Position numbers and translations under genes: made by a program. This document shows, piece after piece, positions 13,218-25,400 of a stretch of DNA of 64,000 nucleotides. Under the pieces are notes generated by a model that had not been told where the DNA came from, did no database searches, and worked only from the letters and a program-made list of their open reading frames with translations. The stretch comes from Nephromyces sp. MM_2019 (Eukaryota; Apicomplexa; Aconoidasida; Nephromycida): NCBI GenBank assembly GCA_015657535.1, contig JADHZB010001519.1:1-64000 (forward strand), read 5' to 3'. Each line of letters opens with the position of its first letter. Position 1 is the stretch's first letter.

Positions 13218-14445
13218 AAGCAAAATCGGTTGAAGAATATATTTTAGAGGAAATTACTCGGAATTTTTTGTAATGATCAAGTTGTCCTGCTTTCTAGCTA
13301 GCAAAATTTTTTGTTTTTAACTTGGCATTGGATACCTCAAAATAAATTTAATGGCGACTTTCTGGGCGGTACACGCATGAAAAGTAACACCGTTCGACAT
13401 AAAATTCCCCACAATTCCAGCGTTTCTTAATTCAAGCCTGCTTATTCCTTTTGACAGAGGCTTTTTTTTAAGAATTAGAGTATACCTTGCCCGTTTTAAG
13501 CCGTTTCGAAATGGTGATGGTGCATTAGGTTTTTTCTATCACTATGCTAATTCGGTCTATGTGCTGGGGTAGTGCGCCTACAAAAAGTGTCATGAACTGA
13601 AGGTGTGCAGGGGATTAGAAAATGAAGCTCTTGTGTAACTTATAGCTATATTGGAGCCTTGTTTTCCTTTTCTTTCATGGAAAACTTTAAATTTAGTCAT
13701 AATACTTTCATTTTTATGTTCCAAAAGGAGTTTCCCTGCATAACTTAAAATGGAGGGCACTCCATTGAACGGTGCGTATGAACCTCAACATACTAAGCTG
13801 CTCAGATATTGCTAATTGCCATGTCTGGAGTTTCTATTGGGTTGTTTTGCCTCAGCATAGCAAGAACTCACGTAAGAAATTTTTTATCAAGTTGAGAGTA
13901 ACCCCGCTGAAATTTCTAAGAAACCAGAAAGGAATAGAAGGCAATAATTGCTTCACTTTCAGAAGTTGCGCAGGGTACGCAAGTGTGCTAAACATTTTGT
14001 CCCATCACTAGTCAGATAAACATAAGGAGCGTGAAAAGCTCAACCTGTGGATCGGAAACTTTTCTGGATATTAGCTGACAAGAGATACGAAGATGGAGAG
14101 AACAAGCGTATGAATTTATGATCGTTTTAGCAAGCGAGAATCAAAATAAGTACCTCTCAACTTGCACCTTTTTCTCTAAGCCAAGAAAAATACCGTGGCC
14201 ACAATATAGCAAATGGTATACCTTAAAGTATATTCGATGAACTAGACTCGGTTGTTCTAAATGAATTTCAGTGCTCAGCTCAGCATAATCTCATCAACCC
14301 CCCTACTTATCTCTTAATCTTTATGGCCTTAATATATATACATATTTTTTTATCGCTGCTCTTTAATCGAGTTTGCTGAGTTTACCAATCGTATCGTAAC
14401 CACCAGTCATGTATTAGTACAAAGAGTTAAAAAGTCTAGGGAAAG
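13218..14445. other. 3' flank of the 521-residue ORF, no gene seen
   Basis: A+T-rich sequence with no open frame that shows splice sites or family resemblance. An open frame at 13772-14011 is short and unsupported. Confidence 0.5.
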
Positions 14446-14706
14446 CTATAATGGTGGGTAGCGTGACGGGTGGCAATTAAAAGCTTTGCAGGATTTTAGT
14501 AAGGACTGCCAAATAATATTAATTTCAGATTCTTCATCCGGATAGATTAAGATAGTTGGCATCTTGAACCTCAGCTTAGAAAATACTAACCTTGAATACT
14601 CGGCAGTATTGTAACAATTTATAGCTACACCGTTCAGGAGAAGTCTGAGCGGCTCGCGATGCATCCAGTATAAACAACTTAATTGTGGGTTCAAGACATT
14701 ACTCAT
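14446..14706 (-). CDS. Small candidate ORF, 86 residues, unrecognised
   Basis: The frame starts at ATG (14706) and runs to TAG (14446-14448). Its later half reads as a normal soluble protein (PTILIYPDEESEINIIWQ). A good splice donor (AAG followed by GTTAGT) sits inside at codon 39, so it could instead be the first exon of a spliced gene, followed by an exon starting just before ATGCCAACT. No homologue comes to mind. It could be a chance frame. Confidence 0.28.
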   Translation of the reverse strand: MSNVLNPQLSCLYWMHREPLRLLLNGVAINCYNTAEYSRLVFSKLRFKMPTILIYPDEESEINIIWQSLLKSCKAFNCHPSRYPPL

Positions 14707-16348
14707 ATAAAGGTGAAAGCAAAGTATATTTATGCCATATATATATTTTTCAAATATATAGAATCATGCCAAGCGTAGCAACAGATCAGTTTAGAATTCA
14801 AAATTTTTCGAAGACAAGTAGCAAATCTAAAAAGTTTCAAGTTCGTTGCTTACTGATAAATAGAATTGATACTTTTTTTCTCATTCAGGCTAAAGAAAAC
14901 GCAGTCATGCAACCATTGAAATTATATCAGTGAGTCAGTGTTTTTGGAGTCGTTTGGCTATAGCATCAAAAATTCAAGTAACTATAAAAAGGCTGCTGTT
15001 GACTCACTTTAGCTTATCAAGTGTATCTCATACTGTAACAGCTAGTGTTATCGTACTTCCGTTACGGCTTTGGAACAGAAAAGGAATACCATTAAGACTA
15101 TTCATGCTTTAAGCATTTTATACCTATTTAAACAATAGCGAAAGCAGGTAAAATTATGCTGCATAGTTTATGCCCTAAAGATCATTCTTAAACGTATTTT
15201 TAGATACTCGTTATTATAATCCGATGCCATAATGTGCGACGCGTTTCGAACCTTTTGCATGCAAAATAGATAGTGCGAAGCGCACAAGAAGCCCTTTAAA
15301 TGAAAAAGACTGCAGTAACAAAGTGAACGAGGAAAAAAAAAAAAAGCGGAAAATGAGTCAGTTTTTCCGCAAAAAATACTCTGGCCTGCTATTCTAGCAA
15401 AGAGTATGCAATGGTTTGTTCGCTCCGTTTTCTATTAAGAGGGTTTCATAGAAAAGGAAAAATTATCATGAATAAAAATACGGGCATGGCGTATTGATTA
15501 TAGAGGAAACTGATTGGGATAAAACAAAAAATGCATATTCATGTTAGCGCAAATGGCAACGCTGGAGTCATGTAAATCTTTGCATAACTCGAATTAAAAA
15601 AATTTTGTGGAGTATTGGCTTAGTCTTTCTATGCCTAAGGGATGCTAATTTTTTTGCCTTGCAACTTTTAAAGTAAGTCAAGTTAAAGCCGCCCCTTGTA
15701 GGACTGGTCATTGTAAACTTCAATGAATGGGAGCATCTACATTTGAAATTGACCAAAAAAAGCATGTGATCTTCTATGCGCAAGCACTAATGACATCTGG
15801 TGAGATACGATAGTCTCCTCGTAGATCGGCTATCTCACAGCATAAAAGGTAAAAATAAGTGAAATTAGGTGGTTTAACGTACATCAGAAGAAATAGATTT
15901 GGTATTACCTTCCAGTACCACCTCTAGAGATTAAGCAATATATTTCAGTAGACGCAACAAATATTGAGGTAAAAAAAAGGTTTCTTGTAGCTTTTCATTT
16001 CACTATGGTTAGTTCAGTCCACTGAAAATAAGCATATTCCTCCATAATTCAGACTCATCTAAGCTGAACAAAAATTAGATTAAGGAGTGTCATTCGTTTA
16101 GTAAAAAGCTAAGCAATACTTGAGCCAAGGTAAAAAATTCATTTCCCTGCCGAAGCAATTACTCGCCAAAAGCTTTCTTTTAGTGGAAGCAAACTACAGG
16201 TAATCTCATCGCTATATAAAACACGTTTTCAGGATATTTCTGATGCTTTACTGCACCTGAGATACTTCAGCTCATTCCGTCCACAAAGTAGAATTGATAA
16301 ATCAATAAATATTTAGCCCCATTTATATGAATGACAAGGCAGTCATCT
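14707..16348. other. A+T-rich intergenic stretch
   Basis: Nothing convincing was found. A 71-codon Lys-rich frame on the minus strand (15568-15783) begins at TTG and is probably chance. A poly-A run lies near 15335. Confidence 0.45.
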
Positions 16349-17743
16349 TCATAATTTAGACGTATCGAGAACATCTTTTAACAAAGATCTCATTTCGTTA
16401 GCGGTATTCTGGAAGTACTCAAAAACGCTGAGGTGCTCCACGGAGCGATAAATCTCTTCAAACCAGTCCCGCAGTTGCGTCAATTCCGCAATATTAAATG
16501 CCTTATAGAACATAATGCTGGCATTGTCTAAACTAGCCAGAGAACTTAAGCCGGAGCCAGATTTTTTTGCCTCCAGAGCGGTGGCTGCAAGTTTAACATT
16601 GTCCATGGAATTTTGAGAGATGTTGCTTATAGCAGTGAAGTATTGATTGAGTTGTGGAGGGGCCATCCAGGCTACCTGATTCACATAATCATTCAGATAA
16701 CGCATGAGTTCCTGTACATCGGTTATCGGTAAACTGCTCAGGTGCTGCGTTGTAGTATTCGTAATCAAGTATAGGTCACCAAGATATTCATAGAGATCAC
16801 TTTCCTTGCAACCTAATAGCGATCTCCGGTTAAAGCTTGGAAATTTTGTAGCAAAATTTGCTTTATTTGCATATTCAGAGGTGGCGCCATTCATGTATTC
16901 TATGGTTTTCGATGCATTCTCATGCTGCTGATTAGTGGAAAAAATCTTTGTGGCACCGACTTGTTTATGTGTGTGCGGCGGTTGTGGAGCATTCGCGAAC
17001 TCTCGAAGCCATGGTAAAGGAGTGGCGGTGCTACGAGCCGCACCTTCGCTATCAGATTTCTCTGAAAAACTGCTCGAGGGGGCAATTATCTGGGTAGGAA
17101 TCTCGACCTCAGAGTGTGAGCTGCCTGGCAGGAATTTCAAATTTGTTGGAAACAATGATTTATTCTTGGCTGCACCATTTTTGCTGATACCAGCTCCCGT
17201 GGAATGCACTCTATTCAGGTTGTTGATTGGTTTTTCAGATACGGAAGGTTTAGCATCCAGTAATTGCTCATACTTTGGGGTAACAGGGCTACCTGATAGC
17301 CTTCGAGTCTTTGAATAAACGCTCTGTGAATACTTGTAAAGATTTCCACTTGAGTCAAGCTTATAAAAATAGAGCTGTTCGCGGGAGCTGTGGGCGTCAA
17401 ATTGAGCTTTGAGCTCCTCCGAAGAGAAAGAGATCAAAGGCTGCGCAATCACTTTTTCATTTTCGGCAAAGAAATTTGCTGAAGATTCAGATTCGCTGTA
17501 CACATATCTTGCCAGTTCCTGTATAGCCACTTCTAGTTTATCCAAAATAACATATTCACAAGGATATAGCTCCTGGGATTCCATAAGATTTACGCAATTT
17601 GTATATAGCACCATTTCAAGGTTTCTAATTTCGTTAGATACGGCATCAACGAGATGTGTCATTATATTCAGGTAGGAGAGCAAATGCCTTTTAGCCGGTA
17701 AATCGTTCATCTGTGTCAAGAAAATTTCGCCGTATGTTTTCAT
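16349..17743 (-). CDS. Orphan protein, 464 residues (possibly the 3' exon of a larger gene)
   Basis: A single open frame runs from ATG 17743 to TAA at 16349 on the minus strand. The protein is unrecognised. Residues 1-100 look helical and amphipathic. About 140-280 is a low-complexity Ser/Pro/Asn linker (IAPSSSFSEKSDSEG, PQPPHTHK). Residues about 300-464 are again helical and end in LLKDVLDTSKL. There is no membrane segment. The frame stays open 15 bases upstream of the ATG to a possible splice acceptor (CCAG at 17760-17763). A donor in the frame at 18689-19432 has the matching phase 2, so these two ORFs may be one gene of about 710 residues. The length makes it clearly coding. Confidence 0.85.
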   Translation of the reverse strand: MKTYGEIFLTQMNDLPAKRHLLSYLNIMTHLVDAVSNEIRNLEMVLYTNCVNLMESQELYPCEYVILDKLEVAIQELARYVYSESESSANFFAENEKVIAQPLISFSSEELKAQFDAHSSREQLYFYKLDSSGNLYKYSQSVYSKTRRLSGSPVTPKYEQLLDAKPSVSEKPINNLNRVHSTGAGISKNGAAKNKSLFPTNLKFLPGSSHSEVEIPTQIIAPSSSFSEKSDSEGAARSTATPLPWLREFANAPQPPHTHKQVGATKIFSTNQQHENASKTIEYMNGATSEYANKANFATKFPSFNRRSLLGCKESDLYEYLGDLYLITNTTTQHLSSLPITDVQELMRYLNDYVNQVAWMAPPQLNQYFTAISNISQNSMDNVKLAATALEAKKSGSGLSSLASLDNASIMFYKAFNIAELTQLRDWFEEIYRSVEHLSVFEYFQNTANEMRSLLKDVLDTSKL

Positions 17744-17759
17744 GTATATGGCATATGTG

Positions 17760-18692
17760 CTGGCTTAGTATATATAGCTACAAATTATCGCACGAAATAA
17801 AATAAATTGCCTATAACTTTGCAGTCAAAAAGGGCACTCATGTTATCGGTAGAATAATATGAAATAAGAGCACCTTCCCAAATATTGACGCAAGGCAGTC
17901 AACATGTTGATAGGTCCAAAATTTTTATCATGAAAATTGAAAGAACCAGATGTACACCGGCTTTTTAAACCCATTCAACTCTTCCAGAACTCCATTGACA
18001 AAGCGATAAGTATTCTCTAATTGGTAAAACAAAGATATACCCCCCTTCTAGACGCGCTTCTATTCCAAGAATATTTTTATAACTATCTGTGATATCTTTG
18101 AAGCCCACTTTACTAAGCAAGTGAATTAACATGATATATATTGCCGTGCAAATTACGGATGCAATATGTACAGGGATTTAGCAACTGTAATAATAAATTA
18201 AAATATGAGGATTATTCAAGCTGCTATATACCATCGTATAATCATGACCTGCGCTTATTTGAAAAAGTAGAGATAAAAGTTCAAGGCCCCCCAAAAAATT
18301 CAAACGAACTGGTACAGCGCTAAAACTTCCAGGGCACTGCAGTTAAATTTCTATTCTTTTTTTGTAAGTCACACGTAGAATTAGTATTCTTTCTTACTGT
18401 CTTACGTCTTGCTGTTATAAATTTATTATTTTATCATACAGAGCAAATACTATCATTTCATTTCCTTCTTGTCTAGAGAATTAGATCCTGAGCTGATCAC
18501 TTATATATCTCCTCTCAAATAGTTCGTGCTGCATTCTTTACTTTTTAAGCTTTTCATTAAAATCCAAAGCATGAAATAAACTAATTAGTTACTAAAAATA
18601 AAAAACTTCCAATGCATGAATTTTTTCTGCTGTTTCTTGTAAAAAGGGTTAATATAACTCAACACATTCAAGATTGCATACTTATAATCTAC
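17760..18692 (-). other. Possible intron or intergenic spacer between two orphan ORFs
   Basis: A+T-rich sequence with no acceptable frame. If the flanking ORFs are one gene, this is a 933-bp intron with donor GTAGAT (read on the minus strand from 18692) and acceptor CCAG. The donor is weak, so separate genes remain possible. Confidence 0.35.
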
Positions 18693-19432
18693 GAAGAGCA
18701 TGGCCCTACGAGCAACTGTGCTAAAGCACTATAACCCACCTGCAAAATTGAGTCATCCATTAAGCCATGAAGCAGTTTAGCAATACACGTAAATTCTTCC
18801 AGCACATTTATAGTAGTGAGTAATGTGCCTCCTTCCAGTTCCAGTATCTTAAGTTGTTCGAACACACTGTAGAGATTGTCTTCCAGGGCCGTTACTAGGT
18901 AATCATACGTGTCCCTTTGAGAAGAAGGGAACAGTACATTCCATAAGCCAGGGGTGAGATCACCCAAAGATGAAGAAATTTCAAAGCCACTTTTCCAACC
19001 GAAAATACCATTCAAAGCACGATAATTGAAGGATTCAGCGGAATCCGTATCATTCTCCACTTTTTCATCCTCTGAAGAATCAAGAAAGTCCGTGTGCAAA
19101 CTCCTAGCAGGAACAGAGCGTGAATTAGAAGTGTGGAGCCCAAAGAACATATTTTCAAAGGTACCTTTTGACGCCTTATCTAAATTTGCCCGAGAAGCTC
19201 CTTCAAAATTATCGCTGCTTAATGTTGCATCTAACCGTAAAAATTCTTCGCCATCAGTTGGACTTTTTCCAGCAGAGGCTGGTATAAAGCATCCAGACCA
19301 CCATAGGATACAGCAAAAAAAATAAAAAAACCAAATGAAAGCTGGAGCTCTCCGGGGGAAAAAATTCCCATCTGTAGAACCGTAACTAGCGGCGTTGGCC
19401 TCCTTCATGATGAAACTGAAGCTGCAATTCAT
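18689..19432 (-). CDS. Orphan secreted or membrane-anchored protein, 247 residues
   Basis: The frame runs from ATG 19432 (a second Met is at codon 9, 19408) to TAG 18689-18691. After a short polar start, residues about 27-50 form a strongly hydrophobic aromatic stretch (IWFFYFFCCILWWSGCF) followed by ASAG, as in a signal peptide or signal anchor. The rest is acidic and Ser-rich (FLDSSEDEKVENDTDS), then helical near the C-terminus (VTALEDNLYSVFEQLKILEL). It should enter the secretory route. Function is unknown. The last codons carry a weak phase-2 donor that could join it to the 464-residue frame downstream on the same strand. Confidence 0.75.
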   Translation of the reverse strand: MNCSFSFIMKEANAASYGSTDGNFFPRRAPAFIWFFYFFCCILWWSGCFIPASAGKSPTDGEEFLRLDATLSSDNFEGASRANLDKASKGTFENMFFGLHTSNSRSVPARSLHTDFLDSSEDEKVENDTDSAESFNYRALNGIFGWKSGFEISSSLGDLTPGLWNVLFPSSQRDTYDYLVTALEDNLYSVFEQLKILELEGGTLLTTINVLEEFTCIAKLLHGLMDDSILQVGYSALAQLLVGPCSS

Positions 19433-22400
19433 TTATAGCTTCATAAAAAAAATCTACCAGTAATTATAATCACATGATAGTTAGTTGCGAGGTTTAATTT
19501 ATATGCCGAATAGTATCCCAACTTTTCAATTCTTTAATTCGTTCTCTTTAGTTCAGTATATTCAGTATGTAAAAAGGCTAAAGCTTTTCCAAAAATCGTA
19601 GCGAGTAGATATTTGATCCTCTGAAAAAGTTGCTAATACTATTATTTTTGAGAAAGGAGGTGGTGATGTTCAGTGTTTCCCTTGGAAAATTTGTATCCAA
19701 AAGCGGTCTTTTTCAATTTGATACTTTGTGTGCTAGGCTGTTCATGGATAACGATTTTGCTGTGTTTTCAAGAATTTTCCATTTCAACTCACTTTTCCCT
19801 GCAAAGAAAAGACCAGATTACAAACCAGTGAAGATAATTTTTTAAATTCCACCAGAAGAGGCATGAATTTGGACGCAATTTTTATTTGCTGATAATAGTG
19901 TTGCAGGTTTCGTGCTAGTGTGTTTCTTCCCTGAGGAAAGGATAGCATGAAATGTTACAAAACAAAATTTTGTCCATTATCCAGGGCCTTGATTATTCAT
20001 GTAAATCAAAAATTCCCCGGAAAAAGAACCTTTTATTTAATATGCGAGATAAAGTTTGCGGCGCTGATTTCATGTGGTACACAAGTTTTACTAGCATAAT
20101 TTAGGCCCTATCGTAACATGAAAACCTTAGCTTTTACTATAATCCTCAGGAGGTGCTCTAAATAGCATCACGAAAGCTCACTATGCACGCCCCTCAATTT
20201 TTGGAAGCCTTAAAACTCTCAAAAAAGTAGATTTGGAAAGGGATTTTCATGATGGTAATGAAATTGGCCCTTAACTGTTAAGTACCACAAGGCTGCGTTC
20301 TTCAAGAACCAGTAGATCCAAAAATTCCATAGTACATTGCATAGAGAGAAAAGTCTATGAAGCATCAAAAATCAGGTCACAAAATTCATAAATGGCAGAG
20401 GACTAATAAAACCCAGCGTTGCTAATTTCCATGCGGGTTCTAAATTTTATGAAGAATCTCACTCTGCCTCAAAGGATGCAAAAAACTATTTCACGGTGGA
20501 TAAGATCTTAAAGAGCTAGTCAGGATACCCTTTATTTAATTGCTTTCCTGGCTAACATTAAAACGACAGAACTGCACATTCGGAAGTAAAATCAAAAGGC
20601 CTAAGCAAAAAACTCTCCATTATATATGCCACTAATATTATCTAGAGTTCCAGACGAGATACGCGGAAAACACAAACATGGAAAACATTCGATTTATATA
20701 GCAGATGTTCATAAGTTACTTATAATGCAAGCTTGTAGGACCACAAAGTTGTACCAGCTATGTCGATAAGCAGAGGCATGTTCACATTAAGAATAAAAAA
20801 AATATATGTGGAGATCGGCTATTCTACGTCTATAAATTCAATTGCCAATTTATCGACGATTATAGAAAAAATTCGCAATTGAATTTATAGACGCAGAATA
20901 GCTTTGATAGGCTAAAACAATTTTTATGCAGCGAATTGACGCGAGACTGTCAAGCCTCTCTTTAAGTATTTAAAAAGTGGTAATTCCCCAAAGGCGAAGA
21001 TGTTGCATTTAAAGAGAAGAATGTGCTCGAATCGATACTAAAATTAATTGGCAATTAGGTGAAACCTAGTTTACCAAATTATAGGTAAGCTACGCATATT
21101 TTTATAAGGGAAATTTGAGAAAACCTTGGTAAAGACTTATTAGAGGTTGCGCTCAAATATAACATCTGAAACGAATAATCTTCGGATTTCAACTGAGGGA
21201 ATGGTGAGAGAGCTGAGAAATTATTATGAAAAAAATACCGGAAGGAGCACGTTTAGTCTCTGATAACTGCATGACCTAAGACATTCAAATTTACTGCCAA
21301 AGAAATTATATTTTTTGCTGGTTATATGACATTGCTTAAAGGTGAACGAAGAGTAAAGTTTGATACAAACCCCCAAAAATTGGACATGCAAAAATATTTT
21401 TAATTAAAGTAGGCTGAAATAATAGCGCTGCAGCAGCATCTCTCAAGAATTTATAGCATGCATTCCTCAAGGAACAAATTAGACGCAAGCTCGCTCATTC
21501 CAGCAAAAATATACTGAATACAGTTATTTTATGGCGGGTGACGTTGCTATCATGATGACCAATAAATTAAAAATATTAGAGGAATCATCTAAATCAAACA
21601 CAAAACTTGATCCAGTATTGCAGCTATCAGCAAGTGTCCCTTCCATTAATGGCTATTATAGTTGACTGCAATCGGTTACACAAGCATGACAGCTGAAAGT
21701 TTTTTCAAGCAGTAAACCTTATTGGTTGATTTAAAAAATAGGATTGGCCTCATGAATAGCAATGGATGGATCCATCTGGTGCAGCATGAAAGACTTCTTA
21801 CATCAATTACAGGAAGTATGCGCGACAAACAAGCTTTACGAGTGACCTAAGGCTCATAACAATAAATTTTCAACAAGCAAGATTGGTTTTTTCGTAAAAA
21901 CGGATATACCTACGATTTCAGGTATTTCACATGCTTAGAAAAGTACACATCAGCCCCGTAGACAAGATACTAGCTTATAATTGCATTTTTCATAAGGGTA
22001 ATTTAATAAGTTGCTACACTACCAATCCACAAGTCCAAATTGTAGAGGGAAATTGGTAAATATTCCACACAATAGATATATCACACTGGGCATTCAAATG
22101 GAATGTATGGCAAAAAAAAATGGGAAATTGAAGCTAACGTTACCATGAATTAACTAAGCTAGGATAACTCAAAGGTTGGTGAATTAAATTTTAAGCTGTT
22201 CACAATATTGCAGGACTAACATTACATCCTCTATACTAAATGCCTCTTAATACGGTGTCTTCGTTGGCTCGGTCCCCCAAGAGGCAATACCAGCAGTTTC
22301 CATTGTATATTTACGAGAGTGCTATTCAAAGTATTCATGTTTTTTCATCTTATACAATTTGAGCAGTTCATATAAATAAGGAGAATTCGTACTATATTAA

Positions 22401-25400
22401 AATTTTTTTCTTCTAGTAAGTCATCTTGGTTTTTCTGGATTATTAGGCAATTGGATTAGAAAAATAATGTAAGCGGTATGGAATACCCGAGGTTATATAA
22501 TGCTGCTTTCGTGCTTCAGCTGAATGCATTAGATTGCTTGCATTGAACGAGTATGAAAATTTATACAGGGTAAGAAAAACAAACCCGAAGAGTTCTTCTG
22601 GGATATACGTAATGGCAAATTTAAGGCGGCACATCACAAGCTGTGAGTTAAAGCAGGATCGCGTACAGTTGCAACGTTAGTTTTCCCATTCTTGGTTCAT
22701 TAGACAGCACAGGAAAAGATACATTTTGAGAGGTTGAAAAGTCTTCAAGCAGTCCTCCAAAGTGCTAAAATTAGCTGATATGTTTTTTACAATAAATAAA
22801 AAAACTTCTCTTTTTCGTTATTGAAGAAAATGTTTTTCTTGCCGCACGGTCAATGCAAGTATGCGCATTTTGTCAACTCAACCCGGATCTTCGAGCAAAC
22901 ATTCACCCAGATGCATTAGAATTGAAGAAGATATAAAACACGAAAGTGGGTGCTGTACATAAAAAGCAAAAATGCATTTTTATTTTTTTGTCCATTTTGG
23001 GGTGATATGAAATATATTTCAATATACAGAACTCAGTTGAAGCATGTTCTCGCGAAATATACCTGATCCACATTTTTTTTCCATTTTATTTGCCAGATTG
23101 GAAGAAGCAATCAAAGTACATTTGCATGGGATTCCGTGTAGACAATAGTAATTCGTGACATGAGGAAGCAGCAACACGAAAAACTGTGAAATCAAAGAAT
23201 TAGGAACACGGGAGCTTAAGGTGATATTGCCCGACGGCTAGTATACGGAGACAAGCCTGCGGAAGCGGGGGACCAGCTACGCCTTACTCCATACTCTAGG
23301 ATCGTGAGCTTCTCTCGGCACACAGGTAAAACGATTACAATTGAATCACTTGCTAGAAAAAAAATCTTACACCCGCTTTTATCCCGCTACTTTTACCCTG
23401 ATACGGTTACCAATCATGTCTGTTTCGTAGTAATTTACAGCTCATCCTAATTATGCGATGATCGATTTTTTGGCATCCCATGTGAGTTGACATGCCAAAC
23501 TGTTGTATCTAGCGATTCTTCACCGCTCATAAATACACTGAAGAATCACTGAGGAATGACTGCTATGCGCAGAATCATGATTATCCTTTTCCCTGCTCGT
23601 TAAAAAATTTGTTTATCATGTAAATAGCTGGATTTTTAGGCGTGGTGCAAACTTCCAGTACCACGTATACGGGTCTAGCGGTCCTTACTGATAGGCCACA
23701 GCTCCAAGTATTCTCATGCTTCATGCTTTCGAAATGTCGCGCTGCAGTTGCCAATCCATCTTATTTTCAAGGAATTGCGCCGATAGCCAAACTGTACGTC
23801 CTTCTTAGGCTTAAAATTAGCAGGAAATTGGAATTGCTAGTTGTGGCATCCCTATCTGTAGTGGTACTAACTAGCATACCCTTCTCTATGATAACCATAG
23901 AATACTGTTTGACTTGAGGGCAACAGTGCTTTGGCTTATCAGGTGAACCCTCATACCGTTAAAAATGAGTCATTTATTATGGGAGAACAAACCGGTTAGC
24001 TACCTTTCAAGAATGTGTTACCATTTACTTCAAGGCTACTCATACGTATCTGCACGCAGCTCCGCTAGGCTCGTAGCCCTCCTGCAGGCATTTGCTGCAG
24101 CTGGCGTTCCGAATGCAACCGTAGGTATCTCTTGCCAATGGATATGGTTTTTAGCCATAAGAGAACTGATAATCACTAGAAAAGCTCTACAATTCTTGCA
24201 CTGGAGTTAGACATTCATGCTTATGAGGCTATCTTTGCTGAATGAGCCTCTTCAGGAGTTATATATGCGCTGAAGCTCGTACTTGGCCGTATGCCATGCT
24301 TTCAATTCAGCATCATGGTAACCCTTCTTATCGCACGGTCATCTCTTGCATTACTACCTTTTACAATGCTTATATCATCTCGTACCGCTAGGTCCATAGT
24401 TTTCACTTTCCTAAGAGCTACTTGCTGCACTTGCATACTTGCTTGCTGACAATTCGTTGAAACTATGATACAGATGGCTTGTTACGACAGTCTCAAGTAT
24501 CGGAAACAAGGCTGCCTTTATAGAGTTCAGAAAAAATCATCATGAGCTTTATCTGTTAAAAAATATTGCTACGGGGAGGTACTTAATTTGGTGGCTGACA
24601 GGGCAAGGCTGTAATTCTATGCTTGGTCTGGAAAGCACAATCCTTTCACTTGGAAACAGGAGAACGCATTATGCACAAGGTAACCACTCAGCCTCTCCTA
24701 TGTCTGTAGTGCTTGTGTCATCCCGCTTTAAACTTTAAAATTATACTAGTGTTCATGGAAGTATCTCGAAGGATCACTAGCATAAGTTTCACGTAGCACC
24801 AGGGTGTACTTGGCACGAAAGTCCTACTTGGGCAACAGCTTCAGTTCGGCTAGGGGAATAATTAAAAAACGTGACACGAAGAACTGCAACTATGCCAAGC
24901 ACTAGTGTGGTCGAGCGGCATGTCCAGAAAAGATTTACAGCTTAAACTACTAATTCTTCTATCGAGAACTAACAAGTCTCGAGGAAGACATCGCCATCCT
25001 CGCGCATGAGAAAAATATTCTGCAGTAGTCTCCCCGCGGCAGCATTTCTATGCATCAGACAAGTAGCGCTACGTCTGCATTGCCAAGTTTTTATGGCTAA
25101 GCTGGAAGTATCAGCATAGGAATCAAATTCCATCTGCCACACGAACCACACATTGCAATGAACACGTCCTAAATCTGCTGCTCGAGCGCAAGTTGGCAGC
25201 TCTGCAAAAACTATAAAACAAATTTGTGCTCAAGGGTTACACAACACGGTAGCATGATCCACCGTCAACCCAGTATGTCGGCAGACGGATTTCACCAGCG
25301 TGCCACTAGGAGTCACCAAAAGCGCTGGCAGAATTATCAGGTTTCCGCGTCGGGCAACGATTCCAGGTCAAATCGGTACAACAGAAGGTCCATGAGATTA

